Source of the DNA: Phenylobacterium koreense
Lineage (GTDB): Bacteria; Pseudomonadota; Alphaproteobacteria; Caulobacterales; Caulobacteraceae
Assembly: GCF_040545335.1 (NCBI RefSeq)
Contig: NZ_JBEPLU010000001.1
Location: 1,116,001-1,180,000, forward strand
DNA: 64,000 bases
Direction: 5' to 3'
The position numbers and the translations under genes are program-made. Of the stretch, positions 16,778 to 26,300 are shown one piece after another; positions within the stretch are counted from its first letter, which is position 1, and the number at the start of each line of letters is the position of its first letter. The notes under the pieces are model-generated. The model was not told where the DNA came from. It saw nothing but the letters and a program-made list of their open reading frames with translations, and made no database searches.

Positions 16778-17532
16778 AAGTCGCAGGCGGCCTCGTCGAT
16801 CTGAGCCAGCGGATAGTGCTCGCGCAGGATCGCAGCGGCGTCGAGGTCCGGGTAGTTGTACTTAGCCGAGCGCAGGAAGAGGGCGAGGTCCTGGTAGGGG
16901 TCGGCGAGGCCCAAGCGACCGAGGTCGATCAGGCGGACGGGCCGGCCGGGGCTCCAGAGGAAGTTGGGCAGGCTGGCGTCGCCGTGGGTGAGGACGAGAC
17001 GCTCCGTAGCCGGACGGGTCGCATGGGCGGCGTCCAGGGCCTGGCGGGCGGTCCAGCCGGCGCGCTCGCCGTCGAAGTCGCCCTCGTCCACCAGGCCGGC
17101 GGCGACGTGGCGTTCGGCCAGGGCGAACTTGACGTCCAGGCGCATGTCGAAGGGGCAGCCGGCGGGATCGCGGCCGTGCAGGGCGGCGAGGGCCTGCGCA
17201 GTCGCGGCCAGGCCGTCGGCAGCTTCCTGTGGCGAAAGATGCGAAACCGGACGACCAGCCAGGTTCTTCATCACCAGGGCGAGGCCGCCGTCCAGCTCGC
17301 CGCTCCAGAGAACCGGCGCCGTCGGCGCCTGCGGCCCCAGCCACTCCAGCACGGCGATCTCGCGGGCCAGCAACTCGATATTGGCAGAGGTCGAGGCGAA
17401 CTTGACCACCGCCTCCCCCGCCCGCGCGACGAGGTCGCCGGACCGGCCGTGATCGACCACGCCGACGAGCGCTTCAGGCTGGGGAAGGCGCGCGGCTTCG
17501 AGGATGGCGCGGACATGCTGGGCGCTGGACAT
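16750..17532 (-). CDS. APH(3')-like aminoglycoside phosphotransferase
   Basis: A 260-aa kinase-fold protein with the hallmarks of APH(3') enzymes. The catalytic loop is LTHGDASLPNFL (HGDxxxxN), the metal-binding IDLGRLGLADPYQDLAL matches the APH(3') IDxGRxGxADxYQD pattern, CPFD lies in the substrate lobe, and the C terminus is YRLMDELF. APH(3') enzymes phosphorylate the 3'-hydroxyl of kanamycin-type aminoglycosides. Here it is a chromosomal gene with normal high-GC composition and no mobile element beside it, so it is probably intrinsic. Actual resistance is not shown. Confidence 0.88.
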   Translation of the reverse strand: MSSAQHVRAILEAARLPQPEALVGVVDHGRSGDLVARAGEAVVKFASTSANIELLAREIAVLEWLGPQAPTAPVLWSGELDGGLALVMKNLAGRPVSHLSPQEAADGLAATAQALAALHGRDPAGCPFDMRLDVKFALAERHVAAGLVDEGDFDGERAGWTARQALDAAHATRPATERLVLTHGDASLPNFLWSPGRPVRLIDLGRLGLADPYQDLALFLRSAKYNYPDLDAAAILREHYPLAQIDEAACDFYRLMDELF

Positions 17533-17574
17533 AGGGGCGAACCTAGCAGAAGCCGCGCCCGCGGCGCAGCTTGC

Positions 17575-19461
17575 CTAATCCGCCGCCTTGAGCCGCGCCA
17601 GGGCGACGCCCTCGCTGACCTGGTCGCCGACGCTGACGCTGATCGCCTCGACCACGCCGTCGAAGGGGGCGGCGAGCGCGTGCTCCATCTTCATGGCCTC
17701 AAGGGTCAGCAGGGTCTGGCCGCGGGCCACCGCATCACCGACCGCGACCGAAACCGCCACCACCTTGCCCGGCATGGGCGAGGCGATCGCCCCGTCCCCG
17801 CCGCCGCTGTGGGCCGCGTCCTTCATCGGCGGGCGCGGGGTCAGGACGAAGGTCTCGCCGGCGTCGAAGACCACGACCTCGCCGTCCTCGGTCAAGAGGA
17901 CGTCGTCAGGCACGTCATCGGAGTAAAGCGGCGCGTCGAAGCCGCGGTCGCCCAGATAGAGCCGCATGGTGCGGCTGGACGGGGCGTTGAGCCGGAACCC
18001 GGTGAGCGCCGCCCAGGGACCGGCCGGCGCGGCGTCCTCCTCGGTCAGGGTCAGGGCCATGGCGGCGGCGGCCAGGGCGGGCTCGGTCGGGTCCGGTCGA
18101 GCGGCCAGAGCCTCGATCCGCGCCTCGATGAAGCCGGTGTCCACCTCGCCGGCGATGAAGTCGGGATGGTCCAGGCAGCGGGCGAGGAAGCCGGCGTTGG
18201 TCCTGACGGGCCAGACCTCGACCTCGCTGCATGCCTGGGCCAGCAGGTCTGAGGCGCCCTCGCGCGTGGGCGCATGGGCGATCAGCTTGGCGATCATCGG
18301 ATCGTAGAAAGGGGTGATCTCGCCGCCCTCCTCGACGCCGGAATCGATGCGAACGAGGTCTTCGGGCAGGCGGAAGTGCTCCAGCACCCCGATGGAGGGC
18401 AGGAAGCCGCCGGCCGGGTTCTCCGCATAGAGCCGCGCCTCGAGGGCATGGCCGGAAAGCTCGATCTGGTGCTGGCCGAGCGGCAACGGTTCGCCGGCCG
18501 CCACGCGGATCTGCCATTCCACCAGATCGACGCCGGTCACCGCTTCGGTGACCGGATGCTCCACCTGCAGCCGGGTGTTCATTTCCATGAACCAGATCCG
18601 GTCGGGGCGCAGGCCCTCGCTGGCGTCGGCGATGAACTCCACCGTGCCGGCGCCGACATAGCCGACCGCCTTGGCGGCGTTGACTGCGGCCTGCGTGACG
18701 GCAGCGCGGGCGACCTCGCTCATGCCGGGGGCCGGGGCCTCCTCGATCACCTTCTGGTGCCGGCGCTGCAGCGAGCAGTCCCGCTCATAGAGGTGAACGA
18801 CATTGCCGTGGGCATCGCCGAACACCTGCACCTCGATGTGGCGCGGGCGCTGGACATAGGTCTCCAGCAGCACGCGGTCGTCGTTGAACGACGCCAGCGC
18901 TTCCCGCTGGCAGGATGTGAGGGCGGCAGCAAAGTCCTGCGCATGCTCGACCTTGCGCATTCCCTTGCCGCCGCCGCCGGCCACCGCCTTGATGAGGACG
19001 GGATAGCCGATCTTGTCAGCCTCGGCCTTCAGCCGCTCGGCGGACTGGTCTTCGCCGAGATAGCCCGGGGTGACCGGCACCTCCGCTGCCGCCATCAGCG
19101 CTTTGGCAGCGTCCTTGAAGCCCATGGCGCGGATCGCCTCGGGCGGCGGGCCGACCCAGGTCAGGCCCGCGGCGACCACCGCCTCGGCGAAGTCGGCGTT
19201 CTCGGAGAGGAAGCCATAGCCCGGATGGATGGCGTCGGCGCCCGCGGCCAGGGCCGCGTCGATGATCTTCTCGCCGTCGAGATAGCTTTCGCGCGCCGCC
19301 GCCGGGCCGATCAGCACGGCCTCGTCGGCCATGGCCACATGCGGCGCGTCGGCGTCGGCCTCGGAATAGACGGCGACGGTGGCGAGGCCCATCGCCCGGG
19401 CGGTGCGGAAGACGCGGCAGGCGATCTCGCCGCGATTGGCGACCAGAATGCTCTTGATCAT
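17575..19461 (-). CDS. mccA: Methylcrotonoyl-CoA carboxylase, biotin-carrying alpha subunit
   Basis: A 628-aa protein. It has a biotin carboxylase N terminus (SILVANRGEIACRVFRTARA), an ATP-grasp region (AGGGGKGMRKV), the carboxylase motif RDCSLQRRHQKVIEEAPAP, and a C-terminal biotinyl domain with EAMKMEHALAAPFDG (biotinylated lysine). It carboxylates biotin for MccB in leucine breakdown. The start at 19461 is fixed by the MIKSILVANRGE alignment; the frame is open far upstream but that part is antisense to mccB. It lies 2 nt after mccB. Propionyl/acetyl-CoA carboxylase alpha subunits are similar, but the ivd-mccB context makes MccA clear. Confidence 0.94.
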   Translation of the reverse strand: MIKSILVANRGEIACRVFRTARAMGLATVAVYSEADADAPHVAMADEAVLIGPAAARESYLDGEKIIDAALAAGADAIHPGYGFLSENADFAEAVVAAGLTWVGPPPEAIRAMGFKDAAKALMAAAEVPVTPGYLGEDQSAERLKAEADKIGYPVLIKAVAGGGGKGMRKVEHAQDFAAALTSCQREALASFNDDRVLLETYVQRPRHIEVQVFGDAHGNVVHLYERDCSLQRRHQKVIEEAPAPGMSEVARAAVTQAAVNAAKAVGYVGAGTVEFIADASEGLRPDRIWFMEMNTRLQVEHPVTEAVTGVDLVEWQIRVAAGEPLPLGQHQIELSGHALEARLYAENPAGGFLPSIGVLEHFRLPEDLVRIDSGVEEGGEITPFYDPMIAKLIAHAPTREGASDLLAQACSEVEVWPVRTNAGFLARCLDHPDFIAGEVDTGFIEARIEALAARPDPTEPALAAAAMALTLTEEDAAPAGPWAALTGFRLNAPSSRTMRLYLGDRGFDAPLYSDDVPDDVLLTEDGEVVVFDAGETFVLTPRPPMKDAAHSGGGDGAIASPMPGKVVAVSVAVGDAVARGQTLLTLEAMKMEHALAAPFDGVVEAISVSVGDQVSEGVALARLKAAD

Positions 19462-19463
19462 GG

Positions 19464-21056
19464 TCACATCCGGAAGACGCCGAACCGGGTCTCCGGGATC
19501 GGCGCGTTGAGGGCGGCGGAGATGGAGAGGCCGAGGACGTCGCGGGTCTGGACCGGATCGATGATCCCGTCGTCCCACAGGCGGGCGGTGGCGAAGTAGG
19601 GCGAGCCCTCCTCCTCGTACCTGGCGCGGATCGGGGCCTTGAAGGCCTCCGCCTCGGCTGGCGTCCACTTGTCGGCGTCGCGGTGGACGGTGGCCAGGAC
19701 GCTGGCGGCCTGCTCGCCGCCCATGACGGAGATGCGGCTGTTGGGCCAGGTCCAGAGGAAGCGCGGGGAATAGGCGCGGCCGCACATGCCGTAGTTGCCG
19801 GCCCCGAAGGAGCCGCCGATCAGGACGGTGAACTTGGGAACCTCGGCGCTGGCGACGGCGGTGACCAGCTTGGCTCCGTCCTTGGCGATGCCGCCGGCCT
19901 CGTACTTCCCGCCGACCATGAAGCCGGAGATGTTCTGCAGGAAGACCAGCGGGATCTTCCGCTTGCAGGCCAGCTCGATGAAGTGCGCGCCCTTCAGTGC
20001 GCTCTCGGAGAACAGCACGCCGTTGTTGGCGAGGATCGCCACCGGATGGCCCCAGATACGGGCGAAGCCGCAGACCAGGGTCGTGCCGTAAAGCGCCTTG
20101 AACTCGTCGAAGTCGGAGCCGTCGACGACGCGGGCGATCACCTCGCGGACGTCATAGGGCGCGCGGACGTCGGTGGGGACGATGCCGTAGAGTTCCTCCG
20201 GATCGTAGGCCGGCGGGCGCGGCGCGCGCAGGTCCTGGTCGACCGTCTTGGTCGAGTTCAGGTTGGCGACGATGGAGCGGACGATGGTCAGGGCATGCTC
20301 GTCGTCCTCGGCCACATAGTCCACGACACCGGAGCGCCGGCCGTGTGTGTCGGCGCCGCCGAGTTCCTCGGCCGAGATCACCTCGCCGGTGGCGGCCTTC
20401 ACCAGCGGCGGGCCGCCCAAGAAGATGGTGCCCTGGCCGCGGACGATCACCGTCTCGTCGGACATCGCCGGCACATAGGCGCCGCCGGCGGTGCAAGAGC
20501 CCATGACGCAGGCGATCTGCGCGACGCCCTCGGCGCTCATCCGCGCCTGATTGTAGAAGATGCGGCCAAAGTGGTCGCGGTCCGGGAAGACCTCGGCCTG
20601 GTGCGGCAGGTTCGCGCCGCCGGAGTCCACCAGGTAGACGCACGGCAGGCGGTTCTGCATCGCCACTTCCTGGGCGCGCAGGTGTTTCTTAACCGTGATC
20701 GGGAAATAGGCCCCGCCTTTCACCGTCGCGTCGTTGGCGACGATCATCACCTCGCGCCCAGCGACGCGACCTATGCCGGTGATGATCCCGGCGCCCGGCG
20801 CCTCGTCGCGATAGAGCCCGTGGGCGGCGAGCGCCGCCACCTCCAGGAACGGTGAGCCAGGATCGAGCAGGCGTTCGACCCGCTGGCGCGGCAGCAGCTT
20901 GCCACGCGAGGCGTGCCGATGGCGCGAGGCCTCCGAGCCGCCCAGCGCCGTCTGCGCGGTGTGCCTGGCGAGTTCCTCGGCCAGGGCGCGGTTGTGTGCG
21001 GCGTTGGCCTTGAAGGTCTCGCCGGCCTTGTCGATCGAGGTCGTGAGCCTGGTCAT
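19464..21056 (-). CDS. mccB: Methylcrotonoyl-CoA carboxylase beta subunit (carboxyltransferase)
   Basis: A 530-aa crotonase-fold carboxyltransferase. The acyl-CoA half contains [20 protein letters not shown] and [17 protein letters not shown]; the biotin half contains [20 protein letters not shown] and [18 protein letters not shown]. These match MCC beta rather than propionyl-CoA carboxylase beta. With MccA it converts 3-methylcrotonyl-CoA to 3-methylglutaconyl-CoA. It overlaps ivd by 4 nt and precedes mccA by 2 nt, so the order ivd-mccB-mccA is one transcript. The later genes of the pathway (3-methylglutaconyl-CoA hydratase and HMG-CoA lyase) are not in the window. Confidence 0.95.
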   Translation of the reverse strand: MTRLTTSIDKAGETFKANAAHNRALAEELARHTAQTALGGSEASRHRHASRGKLLPRQRVERLLDPGSPFLEVAALAAHGLYRDEAPGAGIITGIGRVAGREVMIVANDATVKGGAYFPITVKKHLRAQEVAMQNRLPCVYLVDSGGANLPHQAEVFPDRDHFGRIFYNQARMSAEGVAQIACVMGSCTAGGAYVPAMSDETVIVRGQGTIFLGGPPLVKAATGEVISAEELGGADTHGRRSGVVDYVAEDDEHALTIVRSIVANLNSTKTVDQDLRAPRPPAYDPEELYGIVPTDVRAPYDVREVIARVVDGSDFDEFKALYGTTLVCGFARIWGHPVAILANNGVLFSESALKGAHFIELACKRKIPLVFLQNISGFMVGGKYEAGGIAKDGAKLVTAVASAEVPKFTVLIGGSFGAGNYGMCGRAYSPRFLWTWPNSRISVMGGEQAASVLATVHRDADKWTPAEAEAFKAPIRARYEEEGSPYFATARLWDDGIIDPVQTRDVLGLSISAALNAPIPETRFGVFRM

Positions 21057-22210
21057 GCGCCCAGCAGCTCCCGCCCGATCAGGAAACGGCGAATCTCGTT
21101 GGTCCCGGCGCCGATGTCATAGAGCTTGGCGTCGCGGACCAGACGCTCGACCGGGAACTCCTTGGTGTAGCCCGCTCCGCCCAAGGCCTGCACCGCCTCC
21201 AGGCTGACGCGGACGGCGTTCTCGGAAGCCAGCAGGATCGCGCCGGCAGCGTCGAAGCGAGTGGTGAGGCCAGCGTCGCAGGCCTTGGCCACGGAGTAGA
21301 CATAGGCCCGGGCCGAGTTCAGGGCCACGTACATGTCGGCGACCTTGCCCTGCATGAGTTGGAAAGAGCCGATCGGTTTGCCGAACTGCTGGCGCTCGCG
21401 GACATAGGGCAGCACCACGTCGAGGCAGGCCTGCATGATCCCCAGCGGCCCGGCGGCCAGCACCGCGCGTTCGTAGTCGAGGCCGCTCATCAGCACGCCC
21501 GCGCCGCCGTTCAGCGGCCCCAGGACGTTCTCCTCAGGGACTTCGCAGTCCTCGAACACCAGTTCGGCGGTGTCGGAGCCGCGCATGCCCATCTTGTCGA
21601 GCTTGGGCGAGACCGAGAAACCCTTCATCCCTTTCTCGATGAGGAAGGCGGTGATGCCGCGGCTCGCCTCGTCCGGCGAGGTCTTAGCGTAGACCACCAG
21701 AGTATCGGCGTGCGGCGCGTTGGTGATCCAGAACTTCGTGCCGTTCAGCACGTAGTGGTCGCCGCGATGGTCGGCGCGGAGCTTCATCGAGACCACGTCC
21801 GAGCCGGATCCCGCCTCGCTCATGGCCAGCGAGCCGACGTGCTCGCCGCTGATCAGCTTGGGCAGGTAGCGGCGCTTCTGCACGTCGGTCCCCCAGCGAC
21901 GGATCTGGTTCACGCAAAGGTTGGAGTGCGCGCCGTAGGAGAGGCCGACCGAGGCCGAGGCGCGGCTGACCTCCTCCATGGCCACCACGTGTTCGAGGTA
22001 GCCGAGGCCAAGCCCGCCATACTCCTCCTCCACCGTGATCCCGTGCAGGCCAAGCTCGCCCATCTCGGGCCAGAGCTCGCGAGGGAAGGTGTTGGTGGCG
22101 TCCACCTGGGCGGCGATCGGCGCGATGCGGTCGGCGGCGAAGCGGGCGGTGGTCTCGCGGATGGCGTCGGCGGTCTCGCCGAGGCCGAACTGGAAGCTGG
22201 GACCGGTCAT
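21053..22210 (-). CDS. ivd: Isovaleryl-CoA dehydrogenase
   Basis: A 385-aa FAD acyl-CoA dehydrogenase. The start at 22210 ([19 protein letters not shown]) is preferred to an in-frame start 21 codons earlier on alignment grounds. The FAD and substrate motifs are [15 protein letters not shown] and [19 protein letters not shown]. The helix G segment [20 protein letters not shown] carries the catalytic glutamate at the position particular to isovaleryl-CoA dehydrogenases. The C terminus has [20 protein letters not shown]. It oxidises isovaleryl-CoA from leucine. It heads the leucine operon and faces a LysR gene across 105 nt. Confidence 0.95.
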   Translation of the reverse strand: MTGPSFQFGLGETADAIRETTARFAADRIAPIAAQVDATNTFPRELWPEMGELGLHGITVEEEYGGLGLGYLEHVVAMEEVSRASASVGLSYGAHSNLCVNQIRRWGTDVQKRRYLPKLISGEHVGSLAMSEAGSGSDVVSMKLRADHRGDHYVLNGTKFWITNAPHADTLVVYAKTSPDEASRGITAFLIEKGMKGFSVSPKLDKMGMRGSDTAELVFEDCEVPEENVLGPLNGGAGVLMSGLDYERAVLAAGPLGIMQACLDVVLPYVRERQQFGKPIGSFQLMQGKVADMYVALNSARAYVYSVAKACDAGLTTRFDAAGAILLASENAVRVSLEAVQALGGAGYTKEFPVERLVRDAKLYDIGAGTNEIRRFLIGRELLGA

Positions 22211-22285
22211 GGGCTCGGACTTCTCTGATGGGAGAGGCAGGTTCGCAAACCTAGGCCCGGAAGAACAATCCACAAAATTGAACGA

Positions 22286-22303
22286 TCATGATGCATATGA
22301 TAG
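22286..22303. promoter_or_regulatory. Candidate LysR operator between ivd and lysR
   Basis: The 18-mer TCATGATGCATATGATAG, with TCAT/ATGA half-sites spaced 7 nt, lies 12 nt before the ATG of the LysR gene at 22316. It matches the 18-mer at 11604-11621 in 16 of 18 positions. TATGAT inside it could also act as a -10 element, which would suit autorepression. It is likely the site controlling both lysR and ivd-mccB-mccA. Confidence 0.55.
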
Positions 22304-22315
22304 GTCTCATCTATT

Positions 22316-23173
22316 ATGGATCGGTACCTGCTCCGCTATTTCCTGGCCATCGTGGAGACGGGCAACTTCAGCCGCGCCGCCGCGCGCGAGAACGTGGCCC
22401 AGCCCACCCTGTCGGCCGGCATCGCCAAGCTGGAGGCCGAACTGAAGGCGCGGCTGTTCGACCGCACCAATCGCCGGGTCCACCTGACCGAGGCCGGCGC
22501 CCGCCTGCTGGTCCACGCCCGGCGGATCGAACATGAGTACAATCTCGCCCTGGCCGCGGTTTCGGGCGCACCGCAGAGTCGGCTGCTGCGCGTGGCTGTG
22601 CTGGCGACGATCCCGACGGCGCTCGTCGAGGAGATCCTGATCCGCCAGGCCGGCGGCGAGGAACGGATCGAACTGCTTGACGGCTCCGAGCGTGAGGTCG
22701 CCGCGCTGCTGGACCGCCGCCGCGTCGACCTGGCCCTGACCACCATCAGTCCGTCCACGGACCGGCTTCGCAGCGAGCGGCTGTTCGAGGAGGGCTATGG
22801 CCTGGCCCTTCCCGCCGGTCACCGGCTGGCCGGCGAGATTTCGGTGCCCGGCGAGGCCCTGGCCGACGAAGTGATGATGGTGCGCCGCCATTGCGAAGTC
22901 CTGGCCCAGACCAGTCGCTACTTCACCGGCCTGAACGTGCGGCCCTTCTTCAGCTATCGGGGAACCAGCGACGACAAGGTGCTGGCCCTGGTTCGCGCCG
23001 GGCTGGGGATCACCGTCATGCCCGACAGCCACCAGGCTGACGGCGTGGCCCGCGTGAAGCTGGACGGCTTCACGCCCAGGCGTACGATCGGGCTCGTCTA
23101 TGCAGAGGAGACGGCGGGCCAAGGTGGGGACTTCGCCCAGGCGGCCAGAGAGGTGTTGAGTCCCGAGACCTAG
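22316..23173 (+). CDS. LysR-family transcriptional regulator (leucine operon neighbour)
   Basis: A 285-aa LTTR. The DNA-binding domain is at residues 1-60 (LLRYFLAIVETGNFSRAAAR, QPTLSAGIAKLEAELKARLF). The effector domain follows, with motifs LRVAVLATIPTALVEEIL and VLALVRAGLGITVMPDSHQ. It is divergent from ivd-mccB-mccA and the obvious candidate to control it. In many proteobacteria leucine/isovalerate operons are controlled by the MerR-type LiuR or TetR-type LiuQ; here a LysR protein takes that position. It is followed by 179 nt before the autotransporter. Confidence 0.93.
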   Translation: MDRYLLRYFLAIVETGNFSRAAARENVAQPTLSAGIAKLEAELKARLFDRTNRRVHLTEAGARLLVHARRIEHEYNLALAAVSGAPQSRLLRVAVLATIPTALVEEILIRQAGGEERIELLDGSEREVAALLDRRRVDLALTTISPSTDRLRSERLFEEGYGLALPAGHRLAGEISVPGEALADEVMMVRRHCEVLAQTSRYFTGLNVRPFFSYRGTSDDKVLALVRAGLGITVMPDSHQADGVARVKLDGFTPRRTIGLVYAEETAGQGGDFAQAAREVLSPET

Positions 23174-23352
23174 GCGCGCAAGGAAACTCCTTCTAGTAGC
23201 GCTTTTGCATAATACCCCCATAGGTAAATATCCGATCAAGCCGCTGGAAAGACCTGATGGCTCCTTGATCGCCCTTCCTTCGATCCTGCGACCGATCCGG
23301 GCGCCGCCTTTTCGGGGCCGGCCTTCGACCCTGGTCGAATGGAGGGAACCCA

Positions 23353-26300
23353 ATGCGCAGGCATCTCAAGGGACAGGGCCCGAAGCCGCCCCACCGCCGC
23401 GGTCGCCAGTATGCGGGCCCCCTCGGCTGGTTGCTGCTTCCAGGGCTGGCGCTGGCGGCGAGCCAGGCGAGCGCGCAGACGACAATCGCCCCCGGCGGCG
23501 CCGTGCCAGGTTCCATCGGGGCGGGGGCCACGCTGGTCTTCCAGGGCGATGCGACGCTGACCGGCGACTCGGCCCTGCCCACGAGCGCGACCACCGTGAA
23601 CTTCCAGGCTGCATCCGGCTCGACGATCATCTCGATGGTCAGCAACGGCCATTTCACCAGCAATGGGGGCACAGGCGGACTAACCCTCAACCTGACCGGC
23701 GGCGACTTCGTGCTTCGGAACGGGGCCCGGCCGGCAGGATCGGGCGGCGCCATCCAGAAGATGCCGGCAGGAGCCGGAGGGCTGACCATCAATACCGACG
23801 CGACCCTTTCCCTCATCGGGAACACTGCGGGCGTGTTCGGCGGCGCGATCTATTCCGACCGAACCCTGACGATCAACGGGAGCCTGATCGCCCAGGGCAA
23901 TACGGCGTTGGCCGAAGCTGGTGGAGCGATCCACGTGCAGAACGGCGACCTGACCATCATCGACGACTCCGGGGCCGGCGTGATCACCATCGACAACAAT
24001 GTCGGCCGCGGCCCGGTGGTGGAGACGGACGCAGGCGGCGGCCTGTCGGACGATGATGGCATCCTGCGCGTGGGCGACGCCGACGACACGATCCAGATCA
24101 CCAACAACTATTCCGGCTATCTACGCCCCGGCGGCGTCATCACCGTCGACAACACCAATTCGAACGGCGGCGGAATTCGCGCCAACAACGGAAGCGCCAC
24201 CACCGCGAACGTCATCCTGACGGGCCAGTCGATCGCCCTTTCGAACAATCACGCCACACGGCACGGAGGCGCGATCTACACCAACAACGGCGCGGAGATC
24301 ACCGGGCCGCTGGTCATGTCGAACAACGAGGGCTTCGGCGACGGCGGTGCGATCAAGACCCACCTCGGGTCGTTGCTGATCAACACGACCGGGACCGGCG
24401 CCACGACCATCACCGGCAACCGCGCGCTGGGAACCAGCGCAGGCACGTCGGGCGACGGCGGCGCCCTCGATGTCGGCGACAACAATCCATCGGACATCCG
24501 CATCGGCAATCCGGCCGGCGCGGTCGTCATCAGCGGCAATCAGGCCGCCGGGCGAGGCGGGGCGCTGAGCAGCTATCGGGACAACGAGATCACCGGCAGC
24601 GCCATCACCCTCAGCGGCAACCAGGCGGCCCAGGCGGGCGGCGCCATCTACACCGCCCGCAACACCACGATCGCCGGCGGGCTGACGGCCGAGGACAACA
24701 GCGCCGGAGGCCTGGGCGGCGCGATCTACAGCAACGGCGGCAATGTCACCTTGCAGGCGGTCGGCGCGGACATGAGCTTCAGCGGCAACCGGCACCAGAC
24801 CGCGACGACCGCGCGGGCGAACGCCATCTATCTCGCCAGCACAGGCACGACGGCGGTCCTTACCCTCGACGCCGACACCGACCGGGCCATCACCTTCTTC
24901 GATCCGGTCGCGAGCGGGGCGATACGAACCAGCGTGATCAAGACCGGCGCCGGACGCGCCGGCTTCGACGGCTCGGAATACGTCGACGCCGCCGATCGCC
25001 ACTCCACGATCTATGCCGTCACCGAGGTGAACGCCGGCGCGTTCGAGGTCGCCAACAACGCGGTCTATGGAGTGCGCGCCGCGGACGTGGGGGCGGCGGC
25101 GCCAAGCTCCTTCACGGTGGCGGGGGGCGCCACGCTGCAGGGCGGCCTGGCGGGGACGATCATCGCCAACCAGTTCGAACTGCAGGACGGCGCTACGCTT
25201 TCGGTGGCCGGCCGCCAGCCGAACGTGCGCGGGGTATTCACGATCGACGCCGACGCCGCGAACCTGGAAACCGGCAGCAACGTCCTCTTCAACACGGTGC
25301 TGAACAGCGGCGCGACCCAGGACACCGACTTGCTGGTCTTCAGCGGAGCGACGGTCACTGGCGTGGGCGCCAACGTCTTCGTCACTCGCGCGGGCGGCGC
25401 CGGCGCGGTGACCGTCGGCAACGGTATCCGGCTGGTGGACGCCCTGAACGGCGCGACGACGCCGGACGGGTTGTTCGTGCTGGGCGCCCCGGTGGCCGCC
25501 GGCCCGTACGAGTACAAGCTCTATCACGGCGGACCGGTCGCCGGCTCCGACAACGACTGGTTCCTGCGCTCGGAACTGAACTGCGCCTTGCCGGGCGCGC
25601 CCTCGCCCCCCTGCCCGGGCCCTGGACCCGGACCTGGGCCTGGGCCTGGGCCTGATCCGGGGCCTGATCCTGGTCCCGATCCCGGACCCGATCCCGGACC
25701 TGACCCAGGCCCCGACCCTGGCCCGGATCCGGGGCCTGGCCCAGCGCCGGATATTCCCGACTATCGGATCGAGACCTCGCTCTATACCGCCCTGCCAGCT
25801 CTGGCGGCGTTCTATGGCCGGGCGCTGCTCGACAACCTGCACGACCGGGTCGGCGAGGAGGAGCAGTTGCGCGGCCGCCCGGAGAGCCGCCGGAACTTCA
25901 ACGGCGCCTGGGTGCGCGGGGTCATGTGGGACGGCCATCACGACGGCGGACCCTTGGGCATCTACAGCAACGAGGGGCCTGATTTCGACTACCGCCTGGC
26001 CGCGCTGCAGCTTGGCCTGGACCTCTACCGGCACGAGCACGACAACGGCCAACGGGATCACCTGGGCGCATATCTCGCCTATGGCGAGGCCAGGGCGGAC
26101 GTCGACCACATCAACCACATCCGGGCCGGCACCGCGGGCATCGAAGCCTTCTCCATCGGCGGCTACTGGACCCACTATTGGGCCCGGGGCGCCTATCTGG
26201 ACGCGGTTGCGCAGTACACTTGGTACGACGCCTGGGCCCGTTCCCCGCGCATGGCCGAACTGACCGGCGACGGCGACGGCTGGGCCCTGTCGCTGGAAGG

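Noticed and set aside
18274..20855. Long plus-strand frames opposite mccA and mccB, at first candidate novel genes
   Set aside because: They mirror GC-rich codons of mccA/mccB, have no start context, and show no conserved motif.
25614..25745. Short repeated units that could suggest a CRISPR array or VNTR element
   Set aside because: The repeats are in frame, encode the PG/PDPG linker, and lack spacers of constant length.
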